Assembly: GCF_900187445.1 (NCBI RefSeq) | Contig: NZ_FYEB01000022.1 | Coordinates: forward strand, 1-64,000 | Length of the DNA stretch: 64,000 bases | Reading direction: 5' to 3' | Origin: Pseudomonas sp. Irchel s3b2 | Lineage (GTDB): Bacteria; Pseudomonadota; Gammaproteobacteria; Pseudomonadales; Pseudomonadaceae | Shown: in pieces, positions 1 to 7,441 of the stretch | How positions within the stretch are numbered: the stretch's first letter is position 1 | Layout: each line of letters starts with the position of its first letter | Notes under the pieces: model-generated | Databases searched by the model: none | Told to the model about the DNA's origin: nothing | The model's input: the letters and a program-made list of their open reading frames with translations, nothing else | Program-made: the position numbers and the translations under genes

Positions 1-63
1 CAACTTGACCATGACACTGGCCGGTGCCTTTTTTTCAAACCGCGCTAGAACTTCTGCCCACAT
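1..63 (-). CDS. Partial transposase N-terminus (IS4-like)
   Basis: An open frame runs off the left edge on the minus strand. It starts with ATG at 63 and encodes 21 visible residues beginning MWAEVLARFEKKAP and ending SVMVKL. From memory this resembles the N-terminus of IS4-family transposases common in Pseudomonas, whose next segment would contain the leucine- and alanine-rich start of the protein. The DDE catalytic residues lie outside the window, so activity cannot be judged. A GGGTGA stretch upstream could serve as ribosome binding site. The family call is inference from a short stretch. Confidence 0.5.
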   Translation of the reverse strand, partial: MWAEVLARFEKKAPASVMVKL

Positions 64-339
64 CGTTTTCGTCACCCTGACTGGAGTTTTGGGGGGATTC
101 TAAACGAAGACCTTGAAAGGGCTGGCTGTAAGAGCGGAACCTTAAGCGGCCGTGACCGCAGAAATGGATATGTACTCCCAACACCCAACACCAAACACCA
201 AGCACCGGCAGTGAATCTCTGTAGCTCAAGAGATGTGTAGATCCCATGCCGTGATAGCGGTTTGTCAGTCGACATTTGTGGTGGGATTAAAATCGCCATC
301 GCGGGCAAGCCCGGCTCCCACAGGTATTGCGTCGAGTCT
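64..339. repeat. Repeat-like intergenic stretch between transposase and mapZ
   Basis: No convincing gene here. The stretch holds a low-complexity CAACACC/CAAACACC run at about 178-206 and a small hairpin with ATCTCT (215-220) and AGAGAT (229-234) arms. It also holds a single REP-like half-site at about 290-323 (CGCGGGCAAGCCCGGCTCCC). The segment around 120-180 (CCGCTTAAGGTTCCGC on the minus strand) recalls a dispersed intergenic repeat of Pseudomonas, but that is recollection, not a search result. The end of the insertion sequence is probably within this stretch; I could not place its terminal repeat. Confidence 0.4.
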
Positions 340-708
340 TCAGATTTCGATCAGTGCGCCCAGCTCCCGCTCCAGCTCTTGCGGATCGCCCAGGTTGAAC
401 TCGATCAACCGCCGCAGGCGTTCAATCGATTCCAGGCTGATGTGTTTGCAGACAAACCCGAGTTGACCATGGTCATCGTGGGTCAACATCACATCCATCT
501 TGATCTCGACGTCTTCGTTAAGATGAATATCAACCAGGAAATGCCAGTCTGGATTACCCAGCCACGGCTCGGGCTTCTCGATAAGCAGCCCCTTGAGCGA
601 CAAGTCGATCAACTTCACCGGCCAGATGAATTCCCCCTGGCTCAGCTCGGTTCGGGCATCGAACGCAATACGTTTGAAGCGGCGGCGATCAGCAGGGTGG
701 TCACTCAT
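340..708 (-). CDS. mapZ: MapZ-like single-domain PilZ c-di-GMP receptor
   Basis: A 122-residue protein that is a PilZ domain alone. The c-di-GMP binding signatures are visible: an arginine cluster DRRRFKR near residues 7-13 and DLSLKG near residues 34-39. It closely resembles, from memory, P. aeruginosa PA4608 (MapZ), which binds the chemotaxis methyltransferase CheR1 when loaded with c-di-GMP and so alters flagellar switching. I chose the ATG at 708 because GAGGA sits just upstream and the PA4608 protein also begins MSD; an upstream in-frame start at 768 lacks both. It is divergent from the cstA-like gene at 866. Binding of a CheR homologue here is inference. Confidence 0.85.
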   Translation of the reverse strand: MSDHPADRRRFKRIAFDARTELSQGEFIWPVKLIDLSLKGLLIEKPEPWLGNPDWHFLVDIHLNEDVEIKMDVMLTHDDHGQLGFVCKHISLESIERLRRLIEFNLGDPQELERELGALIEI

Positions 709-865
709 GGCGCAATCCTCTGAATGTCCGCTGACTATAGACCCGCATTGTTGAAGCCTGCCAGCCAAGACGGGTCTTGGATCAATGTCGGGGATGGCCT
801 TTGCCGTCAGTAGCGCTAAACTCCGGATGGCTGTCTTTCTTGTCCACTCTGGCTGGAATCATAAA

Positions 866-2932
866 ATGAAAAATAATAATAGCCTGCTACGCCACCTACC
901 CTGGCTGCTGCTGGCAATCCTGGGAGCGTGCGCCCTGGGCGTAGTGGCATTGCGCCGAGGCGAGGCGATCAATGCCTTGTGGATTGTGGTTGCCGCGGTG
1001 GCCATTTATCTGGTCGCGTATCGCTACTACAGCCTGTTCATCGCTAACAACGTGATGCAACTCGATCCGCGTCGGGCTACACCTGCCGTGCTCAACAATG
1101 ACGGTCTGGACTATGTACCGACCAACAAACACATCCTTTTCGGTCACCACTTTGCAGCCATCGCTGGCGCAGGGCCACTGGTCGGCCCGGTATTGGCGGC
1201 GCAGATGGGCTACTTGCCCGGTACGCTGTGGCTGATTGCCGGCGTCGTGCTGGCCGGTGCGGTTCAGGACTTCATGGTCCTGTTCCTGTCCACCCGCCGC
1301 AACGGCCGTTCCCTGGGCGACATGGTCCGTGAAGAAATGGGCCGCATCCCCGGGACCATCGCGCTGTTTGGCTGCTTCCTGATCATGATCATCATCCTCG
1401 CGGTGCTGGCGCTGATCGTGGTCAAGGCCCTGGCCGAAAGCCCGTGGGGGATTTTCACGGTGATGGCGACCATCCCGATCGCGATGTTCATGGGCATTTA
1501 CATGCGCTACATCCGCCCGGGGCGCATTGGTGAAATCTCGGTAATCGGCGTGGCGTTGCTGCTGGGTTCGATCTGGCTGGGCGGGCAGATTGCCGCTGAC
1601 CCGGTGTGGGCCAAGGCGTTCAGCTTTACCGGGGTCCAGATCACCTGGATGCTGATTGGCTACGGTTTTGTCGCGGCGGTGTTGCCAGTCTGGCTGATTC
1701 TGGCCCCGCGCGATTACCTGTCCACCTTCCTCAAGATCGGCACCATCGTTGCGCTGGCGATCGGCATTCTGATCACCATGCCCGAGTTGAAAATGCCGGC
1801 ATTGACCCAGTTCATCGACGGCACCGGGCCGGTGTGGAAGGGCGGTCTGTTCCCGTTCCTGTTCATCACCATTGCCTGTGGCGCAGTGTCCGGTTTCCAC
1901 GCGCTGATCTCCTCCGGCACCACACCGAAACTGCTGGATAACGAGGTTAACGCCCGTTACATCGGTTATGGCGGCATGCTGATGGAATCCTTCGTCGCCA
2001 TCATGGCCATGGTGGCCGCTTCGGTGATCGAGCCGGGCGTGTACTTCGCCATGAACAGCCCGCCAGCGGTCGTCGGCGGTGACGTGGTGGCTGTGGCACA
2101 AGCTGTCAGCGGCTGGGGTTTCGCGATTACCCCGGAAGCGCTGCAAGCGGTGGCCAAGGACATCGGTGAAACCACCATTCTGGCCCGTGCCGGCGGTGCG
2201 CCGACCTTGGCGGTCGGTATCGCGCAGATCTTGCACAGTGTGCTGCCGGGCGAAAACACCATGGCGTTCTGGTACCACTTCGCGATCCTGTTCGAAGCGC
2301 TTTTCATCCTGACCGCGGTCGACGCCGGCACCCGTGCCGGTCGATTCATGCTGCAGGACTTGCTCGGCTCCTTCGTGCCAGCGCTCAAACGCACCGAGTC
2401 CTGGACCGCCAACCTGATCGCCACCGCCGGTTGCGTGGCGATGTGGGGTTATCTGTTGTATCAAGGCGTGATCGACCCATTGGGCGGGATCAACACCTTG
2501 TGGCCGCTGTTCGGCATCTCCAACCAGATGCTGGCCGGAATCGCGCTGATGCTGGCAACCGTTGTGCTGATCAAAATGAAACGCCAACGCTACGTCTGGG
2601 TGACCATGCTGCCAGCGGTGTGGCTGCTGATCTGCACCACCACAGCAGGCTTCATCAAGCTGTTCGACGCCAACCCGGCGATCGGCTTCCTGTCGCTGGC
2701 GAAGAAATACAGCGATGCGTTGGCCAACGGGCAGATTCTGGCCCCGGCCAAGAGCATCGAGCAGATGCAGCATGTAATCTACAACGCCTACACCAACGCA
2801 ACGCTGACGGCGCTGTTCCTGTTCGTGGTGTTCAGTATCCTGTTCTATGCGCTCAAGGTCGGCATTGCCGCCTGGGGTACCAAAGAACGTACGGATAAAG
2901 AATCGCCGTTCCAGGCTCAGCCGGATGCGTAA
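866..2932 (+). CDS. cstA: CstA/BtsT-family peptide or pyruvate transporter
   Basis: A 688-residue polytopic inner-membrane protein of the carbon starvation CstA family, with many hydrophobic segments from about residue 10 and the family motif GPLVGPVLAAQMGY near residue 105. E. coli has two relatives: CstA, linked to peptide uptake, and BtsT/YjiY, a pyruvate:proton symporter. The following yjiX and yjiA homologues reproduce the E. coli yjiY-yjiX-yjiA order, which favours the BtsT role; the substrate is therefore uncertain. I start at the ATG at 866 (MKNNNSLLRH), just before the first membrane segment, rather than at 785, which would add 27 residues not typical of the family. It probably heads an operon with the 65-residue gene 15 bases downstream. 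Confidence 0.9.
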   Translation: MKNNNSLLRHLPWLLLAILGACALGVVALRRGEAINALWIVVAAVAIYLVAYRYYSLFIANNVMQLDPRRATPAVLNNDGLDYVPTNKHILFGHHFAAIAGAGPLVGPVLAAQMGYLPGTLWLIAGVVLAGAVQDFMVLFLSTRRNGRSLGDMVREEMGRIPGTIALFGCFLIMIIILAVLALIVVKALAESPWGIFTVMATIPIAMFMGIYMRYIRPGRIGEISVIGVALLLGSIWLGGQIAADPVWAKAFSFTGVQITWMLIGYGFVAAVLPVWLILAPRDYLSTFLKIGTIVALAIGILITMPELKMPALTQFIDGTGPVWKGGLFPFLFITIACGAVSGFHALISSGTTPKLLDNEVNARYIGYGGMLMESFVAIMAMVAASVIEPGVYFAMNSPPAVVGGDVVAVAQAVSGWGFAITPEALQAVAKDIGETTILARAGGAPTLAVGIAQILHSVLPGENTMAFWYHFAILFEALFILTAVDAGTRAGRFMLQDLLGSFVPALKRTESWTANLIATAGCVAMWGYLLYQGVIDPLGGINTLWPLFGISNQMLAGIALMLATVVLIKMKRQRYVWVTMLPAVWLLICTTTAGFIKLFDANPAIGFLSLAKKYSDALANGQILAPAKSIEQMQHVIYNAYTNATLTALFLFVVFSILFYALKVGIAAWGTKERTDKESPFQAQPDA

Positions 2933-2947
2933 CCTGAGGATTGCACC

Positions 2948-3145
2948 ATGTTCAATGACCTGAGTCGCCTCGGTAAATACCTCGGTCAGGCCGCGCGCCT
3001 GATGGTCGGCATGCCCGACTACGACAACTACGTCGAGCATATGCAAACCAAACACCCGGACAAACCGGTGATGAGCTATGAGATGTTCTTTCGCGAGCGT
3101 CAGGAAGCCCGTTACGGTGGCAAGGGTGGACCGAAGTGCTGTTAA
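2948..3145 (+). CDS. YbdD/YjiX family (DUF466) small protein
   Basis: A 65-residue protein with the conserved core MVGMPDYDNYVEHM and the C-terminal GGKGGPKCC ending that marks the YbdD/YjiX (DUF466) family. Genes of this family sit directly after CstA/BtsT transporters in many Proteobacteria, and here it follows after 15 bases with GAGGA in the gap. It is thought to assist the transporter; the mechanism is not known. The full family length is present. A REP palindrome ending in T residues follows and may reduce transcription into the GTPase gene. Confidence 0.9.
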   Translation: MFNDLSRLGKYLGQAARLMVGMPDYDNYVEHMQTKHPDKPVMSYEMFFRERQEARYGGKGGPKCC

Positions 3146-3171
3146 TGCACGCGGTTTAGGCAACACACCAC

Positions 3172-3240
3172 TGTAGGAGCCCGGCTTGCCGGCGATGGCG
3201 ATCTTCAGGACGCCTTCGCCGGCAAGCCGGGCTCCTACAG
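3172..3240. repeat. REP palindrome (GCCGGC variant)
   Basis: Inverted arms TGTAGGAGCCCGGCTTGCC (from 3172) and its complement ending at 3240 flank a short spacer. A run of T follows at 3241-3247, so the right arm can also work as a terminator between yjiX and the GTPase gene. The core differs from the other copies in this window by CCCGG in place of GCGAGG. Confidence 0.85.
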
Positions 3241-3266
3241 TTTTTTTGCGTCCGGGAGACCTTATC

Positions 3267-4238
3267 TTGTTAGCCCCAATTCCTGTCACGATCCTTAGCG
3301 GCTTTCTAGGCGCCGGCAAAACCACGTTGCTGCGCCACCTACTCAAAGCCGAGCACGGCCTGAAAATCGCCGTGATCGAAAACGAATTCAGTGATGCCGG
3401 TATCGACACCCAACTGTTGGGCGACGAGCCGGTGCAAGTGATGACGCTGTCCAACGGCTGCGTCTGCTGCACCATCCACACCGATTTGACCAAGGCGCTG
3501 TACCTGCTGCTCGAACGCCTGGACAGTGGCGAAATCGCCTTCGATCGTCTGGTCATCGAATGCACCGGTCTGGCCGATCCGGCCCCAGTAGCGCAAACCT
3601 TCTTCATCGACGAAGAGCTGCGCGAGCGCTACATCCTCGACGGCATCATCACTCTGGTCGACGCCAAACATGCTGAACATCACCTGACCCAGACCATCGC
3701 CCAGGCGCAGATCGGTTTTGCCGACCGCTTGCTGGTGAGCAAACGCGATCTGGTGGACGAGCCGACCTTCACCGCCCTTAGCGAGCGTCTGACCCGCATC
3801 AACCGTCGCGCGCCGATTCGCTTGGTCGACCACGGCAAGATCGACCTGGCCGAGTTGCTCGACGTGCGCGGCTTCAATCTCAATGCCGATCTCGGCGGTG
3901 GAATGAGTCTGCGTCCAGTGAGCAAGGCGCCGTCCATCGACCGTATCTCCAGCCTGGTGTTGCGCACCGACAAGCCGCTGGATATCGACAAGCTCAGCGA
4001 GTTCATGAACGAACTGCTGGAAGACCATGGCAAGCAACTGCTGCGCTACAAAGGTGTTTTGAACATCCTTGGCGAGCCGCGGCGCATGGTGTTTCAGGGG
4101 GTCTTGAAGTTGTACGGCTTCGACTGGGATACGGAATGGGCTGATGATGAAACACGCGAAAGCGTGATCGTGTTCATTGCCGATGATTTGCCGGAAGAGA
4201 AGATTCGTGAGGGGTTTGCGCGGGTCGCGGCGGATTGA
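3267..4238 (+). CDS. yjiA: CobW/YjiA-type metal-binding GTPase
   Basis: A 323-residue G3E-family GTPase. Visible motifs are the Walker A loop GFLGAGKTT (about residues 12-20), the metal-binding CVCC motif (GCVCCTI, about residue 67) and ECTGLADP. A C-terminal CobW domain follows. Relatives bind zinc or other metals and act in metal transfer or metalloenzyme maturation; the client here is unknown. Start choice: TTG at 3267, because GGGAG sits 8 bases upstream and the upstream in-frame extension runs through a REP element. The order transporter, DUF466 protein, YjiA matches E. coli yjiY-yjiX-yjiA, so a link with the transporter is plausible but unproven. Confidence 0.88.
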   Translation: MLAPIPVTILSGFLGAGKTTLLRHLLKAEHGLKIAVIENEFSDAGIDTQLLGDEPVQVMTLSNGCVCCTIHTDLTKALYLLLERLDSGEIAFDRLVIECTGLADPAPVAQTFFIDEELRERYILDGIITLVDAKHAEHHLTQTIAQAQIGFADRLLVSKRDLVDEPTFTALSERLTRINRRAPIRLVDHGKIDLAELLDVRGFNLNADLGGGMSLRPVSKAPSIDRISSLVLRTDKPLDIDKLSEFMNELLEDHGKQLLRYKGVLNILGEPRRMVFQGVLKLYGFDWDTEWADDETRESVIVFIADDLPEEKIREGFARVAAD

Positions 4239-4263
4239 AACGTTGTGTTCGTCAATGATGACG

Positions 4264-4341
4264 TCTTCGCGGGCAAGCCTCGCTCCTACAGTTGAGTGTG
4301 GGTCATCCGATCATCTGTAGGAGCGAGGCTTGCCCGCGAAG
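4264..4341. repeat. REP pair
   Basis: Arms CTTCGCGGGCAAGCCTCGCT (from 4264) and its reverse complement (to 4341) form a long hairpin with a spacer of about 25 bases. It separates convergent genes, the GTPase and the second GntR regulator. Confidence 0.9.
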
Positions 4342-4346
4342 GCGAT

Positions 4347-5054
4347 CTAACCGGCAACACGATTTCGGCTAGATACCGGTTCTGAGTTCAGTAATGTCTC
4401 TTCCAAATGATCAAGATGCCGGGTCATCAACGTCACTACCATTGCCACATCCCCGTACTCAACCGCATTCAAAATCCCTTCATGCTCCTGCCAGGCGCAA
4501 TAACCTTCCGCCTGCGTATCAAACTGCGCAATCGCCAACGATGTCAGTGGCACCAGAGTGCCAAGAAAATGCGCCAACGGTGCATTCCCCGCCATTTCGG
4601 CCAGTTGCAGATGAAATTCCCCTGACAATCGAATGGCCGGACCACGCGCCGTGCATTGGCGCTCGCTATTAATCAAGGCGCGCAGGCGTTTCAGGTCCTG
4701 CGGACGAGGCTGCTGGCAGGCCAGTCGAGCCAACATGATTTCGGTCAGTCGTCGGGCATGCAGCGTCTGTCTAGTCTGTTCGGCATCGGGTGCGGCGACT
4801 CGGGGACGATGATGGGTCCGAAGGATAATGATCTGCTGATGGGACAGCTGCGTCAGCACGCCGCGAATGTCACTGCGTCGAGCACTGAACATCTGCGCCA
4901 GGCTTTCTTCGGTAAAACGACTGGCTGCATGGATGCGCTGTTCGAGAATGGCGTCGAAGATCCGTGAATAGAGATCATCCGCTGGCGGTTTCCCGGTGTC
5001 CGTTCGGGAGAAGGGCAGGGCAGTGAATATCTGTGGTGAGGCGAAGCTGTTCAT
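4347..5054 (-). CDS. GntR-family regulator with FCD domain (second of a pair)
   Basis: A 235-residue regulator with an N-terminal winged helix (about residues 20-85; the stretch RIFDAILEQRI then FTEESLAQMFSARRSDIRG) and a C-terminal helical FCD ligand domain (about 95-220). FCD domains usually bind small carboxylic acids through a metal. Start at ATG 5054 is supported by GGAG 8 bases upstream; an in-frame start at 5084 would overlap the preceding gene. It is the last gene of an apparent dctA-gntR-gntR operon, 26 bases after the first regulator. The helix-turn-helix is less canonical than in its neighbour. The ligand is unknown; a C4-dicarboxylate or related acid is inferred from dctA. Confidence 0.8.
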   Translation of the reverse strand: MNSFASPQIFTALPFSRTDTGKPPADDLYSRIFDAILEQRIHAASRFTEESLAQMFSARRSDIRGVLTQLSHQQIIILRTHHRPRVAAPDAEQTRQTLHARRLTEIMLARLACQQPRPQDLKRLRALINSERQCTARGPAIRLSGEFHLQLAEMAGNAPLAHFLGTLVPLTSLAIAQFDTQAEGYCAWQEHEGILNAVEYGDVAMVVTLMTRHLDHLEETLLNSEPVSSRNRVAG

Positions 5055-5080
5055 GGCCTGTCTCCAGTTCGAAGAGGGGT

Positions 5081-5803
5081 TCAACTGCCGAGGTGGTCGT
5101 CCGGGATGTTCAATTCGATGCCCATCCGCTGGCCTTCGCGAAGGATGTGCCGACGCATCTCGGCGCTGGCCTGGGCGCTGTTCTTGCTGCGGATGGCACG
5201 CACCACGGCTTCGTTTTCTTCAAGGCGTTCAGCCAGATGCTCCGGCGAATTGCGCAGCACGTCGGCGCTTTGCTTGAGGGCATTGCTGGTCTGCTGCACC
5301 ACGCTCTGGAAAATCGGGTTCGAGGTCAGGGCGAACAGCTCCTCGTGGAACGCGATGTAGGCATTCACGCCAGCCTCGCTGTCGTTGGCCTCAAGGGCTT
5401 CGCGCATGTCCATCAGGGTCAGACGTAGTTGTCCGACTTCTTTGCTGCTGATGGACTGCGCCACCAAGCCGACGATGAAGGGTTCGAGGGTGTAGCGCAG
5501 TTGCAGCACGTCTTCCAGGCTGGCCCCGGCTACCGCGCTGTCGTGGCTTTGGCTGTCGCTGAGGTTGGCCTCCAGCACCACAACGCCTTTGCCCGGCATG
5601 GAACGCACCAGCCCGAGGGTTTCCAGCACGATGACTGCTTCGCGCAGGCTCGGGCGGCTGATGCCCAGTTGTTCGGCCAATTCACGTTGCCCCGGCAGCA
5701 TTTCGCCGGAGCGCCACTGACCACGGGCCAGCGCGGCCCGAAGTTTTTCTACGACTGAATTTACAACGGTCGACGAGGTAATCACTGTTCGCTCCATGAG
5801 CAT
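5081..5803 (-). CDS. FadR-subfamily GntR regulator with FCD domain
   Basis: A 240-residue regulator. The winged-helix DNA-binding domain is clear (GEMLPGQRELAEQLGISR then PSLREAVIVLETLGLV, about residues 33-67), followed by an FCD domain with HEELF-type metal-ligand histidines and RRHI near the C-terminus. Family members such as PdhR, LldR and GlcC bind palindromes of the form GGTNNNACC, and two GGTCTTACC sites lie upstream of dctA, so it likely controls this operon. Start is ambiguous among ATG 5803, ATG 5797 and GTG 5785; the GTG has a GGAG 6 bases upstream. It lies 49 bases downstream of dctA on the same strand. Confidence 0.85.
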   Translation of the reverse strand: MLMERTVITSSTVVNSVVEKLRAALARGQWRSGEMLPGQRELAEQLGISRPSLREAVIVLETLGLVRSMPGKGVVVLEANLSDSQSHDSAVAGASLEDVLQLRYTLEPFIVGLVAQSISSKEVGQLRLTLMDMREALEANDSEAGVNAYIAFHEELFALTSNPIFQSVVQQTSNALKQSADVLRNSPEHLAERLEENEAVVRAIRSKNSAQASAEMRRHILREGQRMGIELNIPDDHLGS

Positions 5804-5852
5804 CCATAACGTTTGATGACCGTGCCTGCCCTCAGACAGGCACGGCGATTAT

Positions 5853-7166
5853 TCAAAATTCCTGCTGATGCGCCGGGGCAACGGGTTTTCTCGGCTGGAA
5901 GGTATAACCCACCTGACCAGAAAGCACTTTGTTCGCCCGTTGGATATCGATGTCCTTCTCCCAGCGGGCGATGGCCACGGTGGCGACGCAATTGCCGATC
6001 AGATTGGTCAGCGCCCGGCCGATGCCCATGAACCAGTCCACCGCCAACACCAGCACCAGGCCTACTACTGGAATCGCCGGGATCGCCGTCAATGTCGCGG
6101 CGAGAATCACCAGCGCAGAACCGGGAATCCCGTGGGCGCCTTTGGAAGTGATCAGAGACACCAGCAAAATTGTCAGCAAATCGGTCATGGCCAACGGCGT
6201 GCCGGTGGCATTAGCGATGAACACAATGGCCAGGGTCAGGTAGATCGAAAAACCATCAAGGTTGAACGAGTATCCGGTCGGAATCACCAGCCCGACCGTG
6301 GAACTGCCGATGCCCAGATGTTCAAGCTTGCGCATGATTTGTGGCAGCACGGCGTCGGAGGAAGCGGTGCCCATGACGATCATCAATTCTTCGCGCAGGT
6401 ACTTGAGCAACGGCCACATCTTCAGGCCTGAAAGCCGCATCACCAGGCCGAGAATCAATGTCACGAAGGCCACACAGGTCAGATAAAACAGGCCGACCAG
6501 GCTGCCCAGGTGCTGCAGCGAATCCAGGCCATATTTACTGGTTGTGAAAGCGATGGCGCCGAACACGCCGATCGGCGCCAGGCGCACGATCATGCCCATG
6601 ATGCGGAAGATCACGTGGCTCAGCTCATTGATCAATCGGGAAATACCCGACGCCGCTTCGCCCACCAGATTCAGCGCACTGCCGAACAGCACCGAAAACA
6701 ACAGGACTTGCAGAATGTTGTTTTCCGCGAAGGCACCGATCACCGAAGTCGGAATCAGACCCATCAAAAACTGGGTGGTAGTGTGCATGTGCTGCCCGCG
6801 CTGGGCGATATCGCCAATGTCCGCGGCGGAGAGCTGATCCAGATGAATGTTCGCGCCGCTGCCGATGCCGGTCGTGAAGGCGAACACCAAGCCGATCACC
6901 AAGGCGATGGTGGTCAGGATTTCAAAATAGATGACTGATTTGAGGCCGATGCGGCCGACCTTCTTCAGGTCGCCGGCGCCGCTGATACCGCTGACCACTA
7001 CGCAGAACACGATCAAGCCAATGAGCATCTTGATCAGTTTGATGAAACCGTCGCCGAGGGGTTTGAGCTGGGCGGAATATTCGGGAAGGGTCAGCCCGCA
7101 GACGATGCCGAGCACCAGTCCGAGAACCACTTGAAGGAAGATTGAACGCGAGCACCATCTGAGCAT
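5853..7166 (-). CDS. dctA: C4-dicarboxylate:cation symporter DctA
   Basis: A 437-residue secondary transporter of the DAACS family (glutamate/dicarboxylate symporters). Family features seen are the N-terminal segment SIFLQVVLGLVLGI, the serine-rich reentrant-loop region MGTASSDAVLP, and the hydrophobic helices with PTGYSFNLDG and the N-terminal part of HP2 (SLITSKGAHGIPGSA). DctA proteins import succinate, fumarate and malate with protons or sodium across the inner membrane. Length matches the family. The upstream 275 bases contain two GGTCTTACC sites and the glyA terminator. Cotranscription with two GntR regulators suggests induction by the substrate; the true substrate could be another carboxylate. 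Confidence 0.88.
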   Translation of the reverse strand: MLRWCSRSIFLQVVLGLVLGIVCGLTLPEYSAQLKPLGDGFIKLIKMLIGLIVFCVVVSGISGAGDLKKVGRIGLKSVIYFEILTTIALVIGLVFAFTTGIGSGANIHLDQLSAADIGDIAQRGQHMHTTTQFLMGLIPTSVIGAFAENNILQVLLFSVLFGSALNLVGEAASGISRLINELSHVIFRIMGMIVRLAPIGVFGAIAFTTSKYGLDSLQHLGSLVGLFYLTCVAFVTLILGLVMRLSGLKMWPLLKYLREELMIVMGTASSDAVLPQIMRKLEHLGIGSSTVGLVIPTGYSFNLDGFSIYLTLAIVFIANATGTPLAMTDLLTILLVSLITSKGAHGIPGSALVILAATLTAIPAIPVVGLVLVLAVDWFMGIGRALTNLIGNCVATVAIARWEKDIDIQRANKVLSGQVGYTFQPRKPVAPAHQQEF

Positions 7167-7232
7167 GGGAGGAATCCTGGTCGGTGTCCTGGCTGCCGTG
7201 CGCGAGGCGCATCAGATTCAGGACTTAATTAT

Positions 7233-7247
7233 TGTGGTCTTACCGGT
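7233..7247. promoter_or_regulatory. Candidate GntR/FCD operator 1 upstream of dctA
   Basis: The palindrome GGTCTTACC at 7236-7244 has the GGT-N3-ACC form bound by PdhR/LldR-type regulators. It lies about 70 bases upstream of the dctA start and is identical to a second copy at 7321-7329. Confidence 0.55.
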
Positions 7248-7317
7248 ATGTCCAGTGCAGGCGCAGTCTAGGCGCTGTTTTTGGGTGATCGCAAGCATAT
7301 TTTGAATAATTGGCATG

Positions 7318-7332
7318 ACCGGTCTTACCAGT
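7318..7332. promoter_or_regulatory. Candidate GntR/FCD operator 2 upstream of dctA
   Basis: Second exact copy of GGTCTTACC, at 7321-7329 within ACCGGTCTTACCAGT, 85 bases from the first copy (close to eight helical turns). Two spaced sites would suit cooperative or looped binding by a dimeric regulator. Confidence 0.55.
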
Positions 7333-7386
7333 TGGACGCAATGCCCCGACCTTGAGCCTTTTCATTATTTGAAAAAAACGCGGACG

Positions 7387-7417
7387 AAAAAAAACCGGCC
7401 ATCACTGGCCGGTTTTT
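7387..7417 (-). terminator. Rho-independent terminator of glyA
   Basis: Arms AACCGGCC and GGCCGGTT with loop ATCACT, flanked by A-run and T-run on either side, so it can act in both directions. It lies 25 bases past the glyA stop. Confidence 0.9.
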
Positions 7418-7441
7418 CATTACTGCGGTTTAGCGGGGCAA

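Noticed and set aside
178..206. CAACACC tandem run considered as a CRISPR or satellite
   Set aside because: Units are 7-8 bases, imperfect and only four long; no spacers are present.
262..723. 153-codon plus-strand frame over mapZ
   Set aside because: Antisense of a clear PilZ gene.
3186..3266. N-terminal extension of the CobW-type GTPase
   Set aside because: It is translated REP sequence; the TTG at 3267 with GGGAG and the P-loop position fit the family.
896..3607. 903-codon open frame antisense to cstA
   Set aside because: It mirrors a real gene of the CstA family; high G+C third-position bias keeps antisense frames open, and the translation is low in recognisable motifs and rich in His, Gln and Arg.
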